Below are positions 16,677 to 25,668 of a DNA stretch of 64,000 bases, in pieces. A program made the translations under genes and the position numbers. The notes beneath the pieces were generated by a model, which was given only the letters and a program-made list of their open reading frames with translations, was not told the DNA's origin and did no database searches. This DNA comes from Mastigocoleus testarum BC008 (GTDB lineage Bacteria; Cyanobacteriota; Cyanobacteriia; Cyanobacteriales; Nostocaceae): the NCBI RefSeq assembly GCF_001456025.1, contig NZ_LMTZ01000112.1, forward strand, positions 1 through 64,000, read 5' to 3'. Numbering within the stretch: position 1 is the stretch's first letter; each line of letters begins with the position of its first letter.

Positions 16677-17596
16677 TTTTTATCTCGAGAAGCAGTCGAT
16701 GATAATCCGGGTAAGTACGAAATCATTTTCAGTGCTTTGTTACGAATCCGACGCCCCAAACTGAATAAATCGGAAGCAACTGCTTCCCGATCAACACTGG
16801 GGGATAATCGAGTCTCTAACGACTCTTTCAGCTTCGTGATCGTAAGTGGTCTATTAAGAGTTCCCCTTTCTGCTAAAGAAATAGAACCTGTTTCTTCTGA
16901 TACAACAACACAAATGCAATTTTCGACCCGCTCAGTAATACCCATCGCTGCCCGATGGCGTGTTCCCAACTGGCGCGAGGCTGTGCGTCCCGAAAGCGGT
17001 AAAATTATACCCGAAGCCACTATCCGAGAACCACGTAGCAATGTAGCACCATCGTGTAAAAGAGTTTTCGGCTGAAATATCGTCTGTATCAGTTCTTTAG
17101 AAACATTTGCATTTAGTTTTACACCGGGTACGGAAAAGTCCCGCTCGTCAATTTGTCCGGTAGTTTCGATAATCAACAAAGCACCAATACGATTTTTCGA
17201 GAGTTCTCTAACTGCATCGACAATTTCATCAATGACACTATCCGCTTTTGGGACTGCCAAATTAGAAGGTTGAAATAACTGGCGAAATTCGCCACGTCCT
17301 AGTTGTTCCAAAAATCGGCGGAACTCTGATTGCAGAGCAACCGCCATTGCCACAGCACAGCCAATGACTAACTTTTCCAGTACAAACTTTAACCTTGTGA
17401 ACTCCGAATTATCAATCAGGGCTGAGACCAACATCAAGATGATAAATCCCCGCACCATCCAGAGTGTGCGACGCTCACTGATCAGAACTAATATCATGTA
17501 GGTGAGCGCCAGCACCAACAAAATATCCAGAGTGTCAAGCGGCAAAGACTTTGACCATTCTATATTTTTGAGCCATTGCGCCCACCAATCTCCCAT
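16673..17596 (-). CDS. cdaA: Diadenylate cyclase (c-di-AMP synthase), CdaA type
   Basis: 307 residues. Two or three N-terminal transmembrane helices (about residues 20-85) precede a DAC domain with LLHDGATLLRGSRI (DGA motif) and QLGTRHRAAMGITE (RHR motif), the two catalytic signatures for making c-di-AMP from two ATP. CdaA-type enzymes are membrane-bound; the messenger is tied to potassium and osmotic balance and cell-wall homeostasis. Pairing with uppS, a cell-wall lipid-carrier gene, fits that role. The C-terminal 40 residues are basic. Confidence 0.94.
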   Translation of the reverse strand: MGDWWAQWLKNIEWSKSLPLDTLDILLVLALTYMILVLISERRTLWMVRGFIILMLVSALIDNSEFTRLKFVLEKLVIGCAVAMAVALQSEFRRFLEQLGRGEFRQLFQPSNLAVPKADSVIDEIVDAVRELSKNRIGALLIIETTGQIDERDFSVPGVKLNANVSKELIQTIFQPKTLLHDGATLLRGSRIVASGIILPLSGRTASRQLGTRHRAAMGITERVENCICVVVSEETGSISLAERGTLNRPLTITKLKESLETRLSPSVDREAVASDLFSLGRRIRNKALKMISYLPGLSSTASRDKK

Positions 17597-18037
17597 GAAA
17601 TCTGGATTTTACCTTCGGTCTTTTATCGTATAAGTAAATAGACACTAATCAATAGTCAAAATTCAAAATTCAAAGCACTTTTACTTTTAAATGTAAACTC
17701 AGCTTTGTTGCTCTATCTTAGTATGAATCTCGGAAATCCCAGATGTAGTAATAAAAAATTCTGGAACAAGATTTTCCGTTTGTGGAACGGAAAAAGATCG
17801 TGCAACAGAAAAATATGATTTAGTACAGGGTAGCATCCCAATATTTCCCTTGCTGGAACAATACCTATGTAATTAGTAAGATTCCGTGTTGGTAACATTC
17901 GGGATATGCTTTTGCCCTTATCCGGAAGATTTAAAGTAAGACTTTGGAAAATGTATTCAATTCAAGTAATACTACTCAGGGTGACAAAACACCCTGTATT
18001 CAAAGCCTAAAAATTTTGACTAAACACTGCTTGTTAA
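17597..18037. other. cdaA-lysA intergenic region with a hairpin
   Basis: 441 bp. A CAGGGTG-ACAAAA-CACCCTG hairpin (17977-17996) lies 41 bp beyond the lysA stop and could mark its 3' end, although no T-run follows on the minus strand. GTTTGTGGAACGG words near 17785 form weak repeats. No gene is seen. Confidence 0.4.
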
Positions 18038-19450
18038 CTAGGAAAGCTTTTCCGGTAAGCAATCTTGTCGAACTAAGTCTTGATAGGTCTCACGACGCAA
18101 AATTAGATTTGCTTCGCCCAATTCTACCAAAACTGCTGCGGAACGAGGCAGACGGTTGTAGTTGGATGCCATGCTGTAATTGTAAGCACCAGTACCCATA
18201 ACTACGAGAATATCTCCTGGTTCTGTTGTTGGCAGTGTAGCATCTTTGATTAAAACATCCCCCGATTCGCAGTGTTTGCCAGCAATTGTTACTGTTTCTG
18301 TAATTGGAGCGGACATTTTATTAGCAATTACAGCCCGATATACGGACTGGTACGTAATCGGACGGGGATTGTCCGACATTCCACCATCTACTGCAATATA
18401 GGTTCTAATTCCGGGAATTTTTTTGGAGGAACCAACAGTATATGCTGTTACACAAGTTGTACCAATGAGCGAACGCCCAGGTTCGCACAGTAATTTTGGC
18501 AAAGGTAAATTTTGAGTGTTACAGGTTTCTTCAATTGCTTCACAGATTGGTTTTACCCATTCTTCAATACTGGGCGGATCATCTGATTCTATATATGTTA
18601 TTCCTAAACCACCACCTAAGTTTAACTCAGTGATATTTAAACCTTTGGAATTGGCATTTTGTAACCACTTAACCATTAATTGAGCTAAATCTCGGTGAGG
18701 TTGGCGTTCAAAAATTTGGGAACCAATGTGGGCGTGCAAGCCAACGCAATTGAGAATAGATTTATGTTTGTTAATTTCCTCGAATAATTCGTCCAAGTGA
18801 TTTGGGTCAAAACCAAATTTACTATCCAGTTGCCCAGTACGGATGTATTCATGGGTATGACAATCAATTCCAGGGGTCAGACGCAACATGATTCTAATCG
18901 GCACTGATGACTCAGAACTATTATTTTTTCCGAGTTCAACCAAAAGGCTTAATTCATACCAGTTGTCTACTACAATGGTGCAACCAGACTCACTAGCATA
19001 AATTAGTTCTTCCCTAGACTTATTATTACTGTGGAAATAAATTTTGTCGGGAGTGACGCCGGCTGTTAATGCGGTGTAAAGTTCGCCACCGGATGCGACA
19101 TCTATTCCTAATCCTTCACTAGCTACGATCGCACAAACTGCTAAACAATTCCAAGCTTTGGAAGCATATAATACTTGAGATTCACCCTTGTAATAATTCT
19201 GGAAACTATCCCGATATTGGCGACAAGCAGTTCGTAAGCTTTCCTCATCCAAAATATATAGTGGGGAACCAAACTGCTGTACTAATGTGACCACATCACA
19301 GCCGCCAATTTCTAAATGTCCTGAATTATTGGTTCTAGCTGTTAATGGCAATAATTGCTGATTTGGAGAAAGATTTTTGTTATCAGTGTTTTTTGGAGGT
19401 AAATACTTGTTACCAGAATCTTGAACCCCCGTAGGGTGAGTCGATACCAT
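18038..19450 (-). CDS. lysA: Diaminopimelate decarboxylase
   Basis: A 470-residue fold-type III PLP enzyme. After an extension of about 40 residues: FGSPLYILDEESLR, QVLYASKAWNC with the PLP lysine (near residue 93), GVTPDKIYFHSNNKS, GLHAHIGSQIFE, LNLGGGLGI, LCEPGRSLIG, and near the end GKHCESGDVL (active-site Cys) and ASNYNRLPRSA. It catalyses the last step of lysine synthesis, meso-diaminopimelate to lysine and CO2. It stands alone, divergent from rimI. The canonical YAxKAN reads YASKAW here, which is normal for cyanobacterial LysA as I recall. Confidence 0.95.
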   Translation of the reverse strand: MVSTHPTGVQDSGNKYLPPKNTDNKNLSPNQQLLPLTARTNNSGHLEIGGCDVVTLVQQFGSPLYILDEESLRTACRQYRDSFQNYYKGESQVLYASKAWNCLAVCAIVASEGLGIDVASGGELYTALTAGVTPDKIYFHSNNKSREELIYASESGCTIVVDNWYELSLLVELGKNNSSESSVPIRIMLRLTPGIDCHTHEYIRTGQLDSKFGFDPNHLDELFEEINKHKSILNCVGLHAHIGSQIFERQPHRDLAQLMVKWLQNANSKGLNITELNLGGGLGITYIESDDPPSIEEWVKPICEAIEETCNTQNLPLPKLLCEPGRSLIGTTCVTAYTVGSSKKIPGIRTYIAVDGGMSDNPRPITYQSVYRAVIANKMSAPITETVTIAGKHCESGDVLIKDATLPTTEPGDILVVMGTGAYNYSMASNYNRLPRSAAVLVELGEANLILRRETYQDLVRQDCLPEKLS

Positions 19451-19615
19451 AATTGTCAGGATTATCCTTGTTTAAAATGTGGACGCTTATTGTCCATTTC
19501 CCGATTCTCAGTTTACCTTTAATGTTGAAAGGAGACACTCGTTCGCTTTTCTTGAAAAGGGCGTTCTTATGGTGTCTCATTGATTTTCAAGGACATTTCA
19601 AGTTTTGCCAACAGT

Positions 19616-20170
19616 GTGAAATCATTCAAATTAGAGATCAAAATTCTTTCTGCAGAGCATTTAGATGCGCTTGTAGAACTAGATCGTATCTGTTTTAACG
19701 GTCTGTGGAGTCGAGAAGCTTATCTTAGGGAGCTAGAAAGTTCAACTAGCAATTTAATGGGCTTATTTTCTCCTATTCATCCCTTACAACTTTTGGGAGT
19801 AGGTTGTTTTTGGTCAATTTTAGAAGAAGCACATATTACAATCTTGGCTGTCCATCCCCAACATCAGAACCAAGGTTTAGGACAAATGTTACTTTGTTTT
19901 CTGCTTCAGAAAGCTTATAAGCAGGGTTTAGAGCGAGCGACATTAGAAGTACGGCCTTCCAACATAGCAGCAATTTCTTTATATCAGAAATTTGGTTTTA
20001 AAACCGCAGGACGACGACGACGATATTACATTGATAACGGGGAAGACGCTTTAATTCTTTGGTTAGGGGATTTGAAACATACCCAATTCCAAAAAACTCT
20101 GGATACCTGGCAAGAATTATTTAGCGATCGCCTCAAAAATTCTAACTGGGAAATATTTCTTGAGAAGTAG
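19616..20170 (+). CDS. rimI: Ribosomal-protein-alanine N-acetyltransferase (RimI-type GNAT)
   Basis: About 184 residues from GTG 19616 (MKSFKLEIKILSAEHL); the open frame can start at TTG 19580, but the extra 12 residues look unrelated to the family. GNAT motifs: LDRICFNGLWSREAY, ITILAVHPQHQNQGLGQMLL with the acetyl-CoA loop QNQGLGQ, ATLEVRPSNIAAISLYQKFG, and YYIDNGEDALILWL. RimI acetylates the N-terminal alanine of ribosomal protein S18; related Nat enzymes act on other N-termini. It lies between lysA and clpC, an order I recall from other Nostocales. Confidence 0.88.
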   Translation: MKSFKLEIKILSAEHLDALVELDRICFNGLWSREAYLRELESSTSNLMGLFSPIHPLQLLGVGCFWSILEEAHITILAVHPQHQNQGLGQMLLCFLLQKAYKQGLERATLEVRPSNIAAISLYQKFGFKTAGRRRRYYIDNGEDALILWLGDLKHTQFQKTLDTWQELFSDRLKNSNWEIFLEK

Positions 20171-20605
20171 TTTCATCTATAAGCAACAGAATTTTTACTT
20201 ATAGGTTTTTTGTCTTCAACAAACTTTATCAAAGCTGTCATCTACCTGAGAAACAAGCTTAACGTTATTTTTTCTTATTAATATCGAATATAGTATAAAT
20301 AATTAAAATTAAGTATTTCTGGTCATAGACGAAATTAAAATAAAATGATATGGAAAATATGGTAGATTTGACATATTAATTGCAACTAAATCTTAAAATT
20401 ACTGGTTTATAGCTAGCAGTTAACCAAAAACGTAACGTTCGGGTTGATTTTAGTCACATACTGAGTACAAAATAATCACAAAAACATAGTGATTACACAG
20501 AGAAGAAAAGTAGAGGATAATGTGACCTCTTTATCTTTCTACAGACATTGAAAATATTAGCCTGTGCTAAAATCAGCGTACCGGCACGACGCAGGTAATG
20601 GGACA
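20171..20605. promoter_or_regulatory. Long upstream region of clpC
   Basis: A 435-bp, mostly AT-rich leader before the clpC ATG at 20606. It must contain the clpC promoter and probably a long 5' UTR. A 14-codon in-frame extension (20564-20605) exists, but the family start is MFERFTEKA. No specific operator was recognised. Confidence 0.4.
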
Positions 20606-23074
20606 ATGTTTGAACGCTTCACAGAAAAAGCCATTAAGGTCATAATGCTCGCCCAAGAGGAAGCAAGACGTTTGGGGCACAACTTTGTTGGAACCGAACA
20701 AATTCTCCTGGGTCTGATTGGTGAGGGTACGGGAGTGGCTGCAAAAGTACTGAAATCCATGGGGGTCAATCTTAAAGACGCCCGGATTGAGGTAGAAAAA
20801 ATCATAGGCCGGGGTTCGGGTTTTGTCGCGGTGGAAATACCATTTACACCAAGGGCAAAACGAGTTTTAGAACTGTCCTTGGAAGAGGCACGCCAACTGG
20901 GGCACAATTACATTGGCACAGAGCATCTGTTGTTAGGCTTAATCCGAGAAGGAGAAGGTGTAGCAGCTAGAGTGCTAGAAAACCTGGGCGTGGATTTATC
21001 TAAGGTCCGAACTCAAGTTATCCGAATGTTGGGAGAAACCGCTGAGGTGGCTGCTACTGGTCAATCAGGACGGACGAAGACCCCAACCTTGGATGAATTC
21101 GGTTCAAACCTGACTCAAATGGCAGGGGATGGTAAGTTAGATCCAGTTGTAGGACGCGCTAAAGAAATCGAGCGTGTCATTCAAATTTTGGGTCGACGTA
21201 CAAAAAACAACCCTGTCTTAATTGGGGAACCAGGTGTAGGTAAAACTGCAATAGCTGAAGGTTTAGCGCAGCGAATCGCCAATAAAGATGTTCCTGACAT
21301 CTTAGAAGAAAAACGTGTAGTAACTCTGGATATTGGTTTGCTGGTAGCAGGAACCAAATATCGGGGTGAATTTGAAGAACGCCTGAAGAAAATTATGGAC
21401 GAAATTCGTCAGGCGGGAAATGTAATTTTAGTAATAGACGAAGTACACACCCTCATTGGTGCGGGTGCGGCTGAGGGCGCAATTGATGCAGCCAATATCC
21501 TTAAGCCAGCTTTGGCGCGGGGAGAATTGCAGTGTATTGGTGCAACGACCTTAGACGAGTATCGCAAGCACATCGAACGAGATGCTGCTTTGGAACGTCG
21601 TTTCCAACCAGTCATGGTGGGTGAACCATCTGTAGAAGAAACCATAGAAATTCTTTATGGTCTGCGCGACCGTTACGAACAACATCATAAGTTAAAGATT
21701 TCTGACGATTCCTTAGTTGCGGCGGCAAAATTATCCGACCGTTACATTAGTGATCGTTATTTACCAGATAAAGCTATTGACTTAATTGATGAAGCCGGTT
21801 CTCGCGTCCGCTTAATTAATTCTCAGTTACCACCAGCAGCGAAGGAATTAGATAAAGAGCTACGACAAATCTTGAAGGAAAAGGACGATGCTGTCCGCTC
21901 CCAAGATTTTGACCGAGCTGGCGAATTGCGCGATCGAGAAATGGAAATTAAATCCGAAATTCGCGCCATTGCTCAGAGCAAATCTAATTCTGGTCGTGCA
22001 GAAGGTGAAGAACCTGTAGTCACAGAAGAAGACATTGCTCATATTGTCGCATCTTGGACTGGGGTTCCTGTGAACAAGCTAACGGAATCGGAATCCGAAA
22101 AGCTGTTACACATGGAAGACACCTTGCACCAGCGCCTGATCGGTCAAGAAGATGCTGTGAAAGCAGTATCTCGGGCTATTCGTCGCGCTCGCGTAGGTTT
22201 GAAAAATCCCAATCGACCCATTGCTAGCTTTATTTTTTCTGGTCCAACTGGTGTTGGTAAAACAGAATTAGCGAAGTCTTTGGCTTCCTACTTCTTTGGT
22301 TCTGAAGAAGCAATGATTCGCTTGGATATGTCCGAGTTCATGGAGCGTCATACTGTCAGCAAATTGATTGGTTCGCCTCCTGGTTATGTCGGATACAACG
22401 AAGGTGGTCAGCTAACAGAAGCTGTACGTCGCCGTCCTTATACAGTAGTACTATTCGATGAAATCGAAAAAGCACATCCCGATGTGTTTAATATGCTACT
22501 GCAAATCTTGGAAGATGGTAGATTAACGGATGCAAAAGGTAGAACAGTAGATTTTAAAAATACTTTACTAATTTTGACATCCAATATCGGTTCCAAGGTC
22601 ATTGAAAAAGGTGGTGGCGGTATTGGTTTCGAGTTTGCGGATGATGCAAGCGAGTCCCAGTACAATAGAATTAAGTCTTTGGTTAATGAAGAACTTAAGC
22701 AATATTTCCGTCCAGAGTTCCTCAACCGACTTGATGAAATTATTGTCTTCCGTCAACTGAGCAAAGACGAGGTCAAAGAAATTGCCGAAATCATGCTCAA
22801 AGAGGTATTTGGTCGTCTGGGCGAAAAAGGTATCAACTTAGAAGTTACTGATCGCTTCAAAGATCGTTTGATCGAAGAAGGTTATAGTCCCAGCTACGGT
22901 GCAAGACCATTACGTCGGGCTATTATGCGCTTGTTAGAGGATAGTCTTGCGGAAGAAATTCTCTCTGGTCGCATTAAGGACGGTGATACAGCAGTAGTTG
23001 ACGTGGATGAGGGCGGTAACATTAAAGTTACTGGTCGAGAAAATCAGGACTCTTTACCACAAGCTGTTTCTTAA
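20606..23074 (+). CDS. clpC: ATP-dependent Clp protease ATP-binding subunit ClpC
   Basis: 822 residues from the ATG at 20606, the normal cyanobacterial length. Order: Clp N-terminal double repeat (MFERFTEKAIKVIMLAQEEA and the second LEEARQLGHNYIGTEHLLLG); AAA+ module 1 with Walker A GEPGVGKTAI and Walker B VILVIDEVHT; a UVR/coiled-coil middle region (RSQDFDRAGELRDREME); AAA+ module 2 with GPTGVGKTEL and VVLFDEIEKAHP; and the C-terminal D2-small domain with PSYGARPLRRAI. ClpC unfolds substrates for ClpP/R and is essential in cyanobacteria and plastids. A strong terminator follows. Confidence 0.97.
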   Translation: MFERFTEKAIKVIMLAQEEARRLGHNFVGTEQILLGLIGEGTGVAAKVLKSMGVNLKDARIEVEKIIGRGSGFVAVEIPFTPRAKRVLELSLEEARQLGHNYIGTEHLLLGLIREGEGVAARVLENLGVDLSKVRTQVIRMLGETAEVAATGQSGRTKTPTLDEFGSNLTQMAGDGKLDPVVGRAKEIERVIQILGRRTKNNPVLIGEPGVGKTAIAEGLAQRIANKDVPDILEEKRVVTLDIGLLVAGTKYRGEFEERLKKIMDEIRQAGNVILVIDEVHTLIGAGAAEGAIDAANILKPALARGELQCIGATTLDEYRKHIERDAALERRFQPVMVGEPSVEETIEILYGLRDRYEQHHKLKISDDSLVAAAKLSDRYISDRYLPDKAIDLIDEAGSRVRLINSQLPPAAKELDKELRQILKEKDDAVRSQDFDRAGELRDREMEIKSEIRAIAQSKSNSGRAEGEEPVVTEEDIAHIVASWTGVPVNKLTESESEKLLHMEDTLHQRLIGQEDAVKAVSRAIRRARVGLKNPNRPIASFIFSGPTGVGKTELAKSLASYFFGSEEAMIRLDMSEFMERHTVSKLIGSPPGYVGYNEGGQLTEAVRRRPYTVVLFDEIEKAHPDVFNMLLQILEDGRLTDAKGRTVDFKNTLLILTSNIGSKVIEKGGGGIGFEFADDASESQYNRIKSLVNEELKQYFRPEFLNRLDEIIVFRQLSKDEVKEIAEIMLKEVFGRLGEKGINLEVTDRFKDRLIEEGYSPSYGARPLRRAIMRLLEDSLAEEILSGRIKDGDTAVVDVDEGGNIKVTGRENQDSLPQAVS

Positions 23075-23145
23075 TTACCTGATGAGAATATGAGATTTAA
23101 AGTTTACTTTTGAATCTCTGATTCTTGAATTTTTAATAAATAAAT

Positions 23146-23183
23146 AAAAAACGGTAGGGATACTAATATCTCTACCGTTTTTT
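23146..23183 (+). terminator. Rho-independent terminator after clpC
   Basis: AAAAACGGTAG...CTACCGTTTTTT forms a 12-bp stem (extendable by G-T pairs) around the loop sequence TACTAATATC, ending in a T-run. It lies about 70 bp beyond the clpC stop. Confidence 0.88.
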
Positions 23184-23453
23184 GTCGCAATTTATAGCAC
23201 TATCTTTTCTGGTTAGATTTCCTGTTTCCACGTTCCCTGTCTTGGTCAGCATTCCGGCTGCGCCGGATTGCGCCTATCGGCGGCGCTGTTCCCTTTTAAG
23301 TAAAACATGATGTTCTAACTTATCTTCTTACTGCTATAAAAACCATAAATATTGTGCAAACAACAATACTCTCGATTCTGAAATGGGAAAAATAATCTCA
23401 GAATGATTGTGAAATACCCATATTTGTACTTGGAAAAATAAACGAGAGAATTT
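23184..23453. repeat. Dispersed GC-rich repeat upstream of the FIST gene
   Basis: 23220-23300 holds CCACGTTCCCTGTCTTGGTCAG and GC-rich inverted words (CCGGCTGCGCCGG, CGGCGGCGCTG) ending GTTCCCTTTTA. Inverted-orientation relatives containing GGGAACAGGGAACAG or GACCAAGACAGGGAA lie at 36605-36705 and 53620-53740. The rest is the upstream region of the FIST gene. Confidence 0.6.
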
Positions 23454-24614
23454 ATGTTCAAAGTAGCAGTCGGTCATAGCAACGACCCAGATTCCGATTG
23501 TGCGATTGCTGAAGTTCTGGAACAGTGTCAAAAATCTTTAGCAGGAAAAATACCAAATGCGGGAATCTTATTTGCTGCGATTGATTTTGACCACAATCTG
23601 ATTTTGCAAGAAATCGATCAAGTATTTCCAGGAATTGAGTTAATCGGAGGAACAACGGATGGAGAAATTTCCTCTGTATTAGGTTTTGAACAAGATTCGC
23701 TAACTTTAACGGTATTTTGTACGGATAATACAAATCTGAAAATATTAGCTGGTATTGGAGAAAATGTTTCTCTAAATCCGGTTGCTGCAACTTCTAGAGC
23801 GGTCGAACAAGCACTCAGCAAAAGCAGCAATCTAGCAGCCACAATATGTTTAACCATTCCCGAGACTCTGGGTAGTAGCGGAGTATCGATTTTGAATGGA
23901 TTAAAGTTAGCTTTGGGACAACAAGTACCAATTTTTGGTGGTTTAGCAGCGGACCAAAATCGATTTCAACAAACTTATCAATTCTTTAAAACTAAAGTTT
24001 TCAGTGATTCCGTACCAGTTTTGTTATTCTGTGGAGAATTACTTTTTTCCCATGGAGTCGCAAGTGGTTGGAATCCCATAGGTAAAAAAAGTCTAGTAAC
24101 TTCAGCCGATAAACATATCGTTTATGAAATTGATGGTGAACCAGCTTTACATTTTTACCACCGATATTTGGGTTCCTTAACACCTGCTGCTGAATATCCT
24201 CTGGCTATTTATGGGGATGTTACAGAGCAATTTTACATGAGAGCTCCTAAAACTCACGATTCTTCTAACGGTAGTATTACTTTTTTTGCTGATGTTCCCA
24301 ATCAAGCATTAGTACAAATTACACAAGCAAGTTGTGATGATATTCTCACAGCTTCAAAAATATCAATGACAAATGCATTAGAAAATTATCCCGGTGTAGA
24401 ACCCAAAGTAGTTTTGTTTTTTTCCTGCGCCTCAAGAAGACAAATTCTCGGTACTCGTGCTCGAGAAGAATATCAAATTGCTAAAAGTTGTTTGAAAATA
24501 GAACTACCTTGTTGTGGTTTCTATGCAAATGGTGAAATTTCTCCCAATTCGGGTTCTAATTGGACTTATTTCCATAATGAAACATTTGTGACTTTAATGT
24601 TAGGAGAAAAATAA
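23454..24614 (+). CDS. FIST domain sensory protein
   Basis: 386 residues with a FIST N-terminal domain (residues about 25-220: AGILFAAIDFDHNLILQEID, ELIGGTTDGEISS, LAATICLTIPETLGSSGVSI, FGGLAADQNRFQQTYQFF) and a FIST C-terminal domain (residues about 225-370: LHFYHRYLG, PLAIYGDV, ILTASKISMTNALENYPG, VVLFFSCASRRQILGTRA, CGFYANGEISP). FIST domains are thought to bind small ligands, possibly amino acids, and occur in signalling proteins. No membrane segment, so cytoplasmic. The histidine kinase gene begins 5 bp after its stop, so the pair is almost surely one operon and one signalling unit. Confidence 0.88.
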   Translation: MFKVAVGHSNDPDSDCAIAEVLEQCQKSLAGKIPNAGILFAAIDFDHNLILQEIDQVFPGIELIGGTTDGEISSVLGFEQDSLTLTVFCTDNTNLKILAGIGENVSLNPVAATSRAVEQALSKSSNLAATICLTIPETLGSSGVSILNGLKLALGQQVPIFGGLAADQNRFQQTYQFFKTKVFSDSVPVLLFCGELLFSHGVASGWNPIGKKSLVTSADKHIVYEIDGEPALHFYHRYLGSLTPAAEYPLAIYGDVTEQFYMRAPKTHDSSNGSITFFADVPNQALVQITQASCDDILTASKISMTNALENYPGVEPKVVLFFSCASRRQILGTRAREEYQIAKSCLKIELPCCGFYANGEISPNSGSNWTYFHNETFVTLMLGEK

Positions 24615-24619
24615 ACGAA

Positions 24620-25633
24620 ATGACCATCGCAACGAATTTAGAACAAAAAATAAAAGATTTAGAAAAAGCTAATCGTATTCTTCAAAAAAAGCTCCAACGT
24701 TCTGAAGCTGATAGAATAAATTTAGAAGAGAATAATCACAAAAAAGAATCTTTGCTCAAACAGGTTATTAAAGAGTTTAAAACAACTCAATTACAACTAG
24801 TTCACAATGAGAAAATGTCTTCCTTAGGTCAATTAGTTGCAGGAGTTGCTCATGAAATTAATAATCCTGTTAACTTTATTCATGGTAATATTTTTCATGC
24901 CCGTGAATACATATTAGACCTACTTAGATTAGTCAAAACTTACGAGCAAACATATTCAGATATTTCACCAGAAATTAAAGATTTAGGCGAAGAGATAGAT
25001 TTAGAATTCATTCATCAAGATTTGCCAAAACTAATAAATTCTATGCAAATAGGGGCTGAGAGAATTCGTGAAATTGTTAATTCTCTCCGTACCTTTTCTC
25101 GTTTAGATGAAGCAGAAGTCAAAGCTGTCGATATTCATGAGGGGATAGACAGCACACTTATGATTTTACAAAACCGTTTAAAAGCTAAAAATGAACAAAC
25201 TCAGAACATTGAAGTTAGAAAATATTACGGCGAACTGCCAAAAATTCAATGTTATGCTGGACAACTCAATCAGGTATTCATGAATATCATTGCTAATGCG
25301 ATCGATGCTTTGCAAGAAATGGAAAATAATAAAAATAAGCAGGAAAATCAGTTACTGACAATATCCATTCACACCTCAGTGCTCGCAAATCATCGAGTAG
25401 CAATAAAAATAATAGATAATGGGTCGGGAATTCCCGAAGAAATTCAAAAAAATATTTTTAATCCCTTTTTCACTACAAAACCTGTAGGTCAGGGAACCGG
25501 TTTAGGGATGTCAATTAGCCATCAAATTATTACAGAAATGCACGATGGTTCTCTAACCTGTAGTTCAGAGATAGGAAAAGGAACTTGTTTTACCATTGAA
25601 ATTCCGGTTAAACATGGTTGTTATTCCAGTTAA
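24620..25633 (+). CDS. Sensor histidine kinase partner of the FIST protein
   Basis: 337 residues. An N-terminal coiled coil (residues about 8-60) leads into a HisKA domain with the phosphorylated His78 in LVAGVAHEINNPVNFIHGN, then HATPase_c: N-box NQVFMNIIANAID, G1 DNGSGIPEEI, F-box FNPFFTTKPV, and G2 GQGTGLGMSIS. There is no transmembrane segment, no PAS and no receiver domain, so sensing must come from a partner, most simply the FIST protein encoded just upstream. No response regulator gene is adjacent; the output is unknown. Confidence 0.92.
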   Translation: MTIATNLEQKIKDLEKANRILQKKLQRSEADRINLEENNHKKESLLKQVIKEFKTTQLQLVHNEKMSSLGQLVAGVAHEINNPVNFIHGNIFHAREYILDLLRLVKTYEQTYSDISPEIKDLGEEIDLEFIHQDLPKLINSMQIGAERIREIVNSLRTFSRLDEAEVKAVDIHEGIDSTLMILQNRLKAKNEQTQNIEVRKYYGELPKIQCYAGQLNQVFMNIIANAIDALQEMENNKNKQENQLLTISIHTSVLANHRVAIKIIDNGSGIPEEIQKNIFNPFFTTKPVGQGTGLGMSISHQIITEMHDGSLTCSSEIGKGTCFTIEIPVKHGCYSS

Positions 25634-25668
25634 TTCAAGTTGTTGACTTGGAAATAAAAATATATTTA

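Noticed and set aside
16650..17075. 141-codon plus-strand open frame opposite cdaA
   Set aside because: Shadow of the cdaA gene, which has both catalytic motifs in its own frame.
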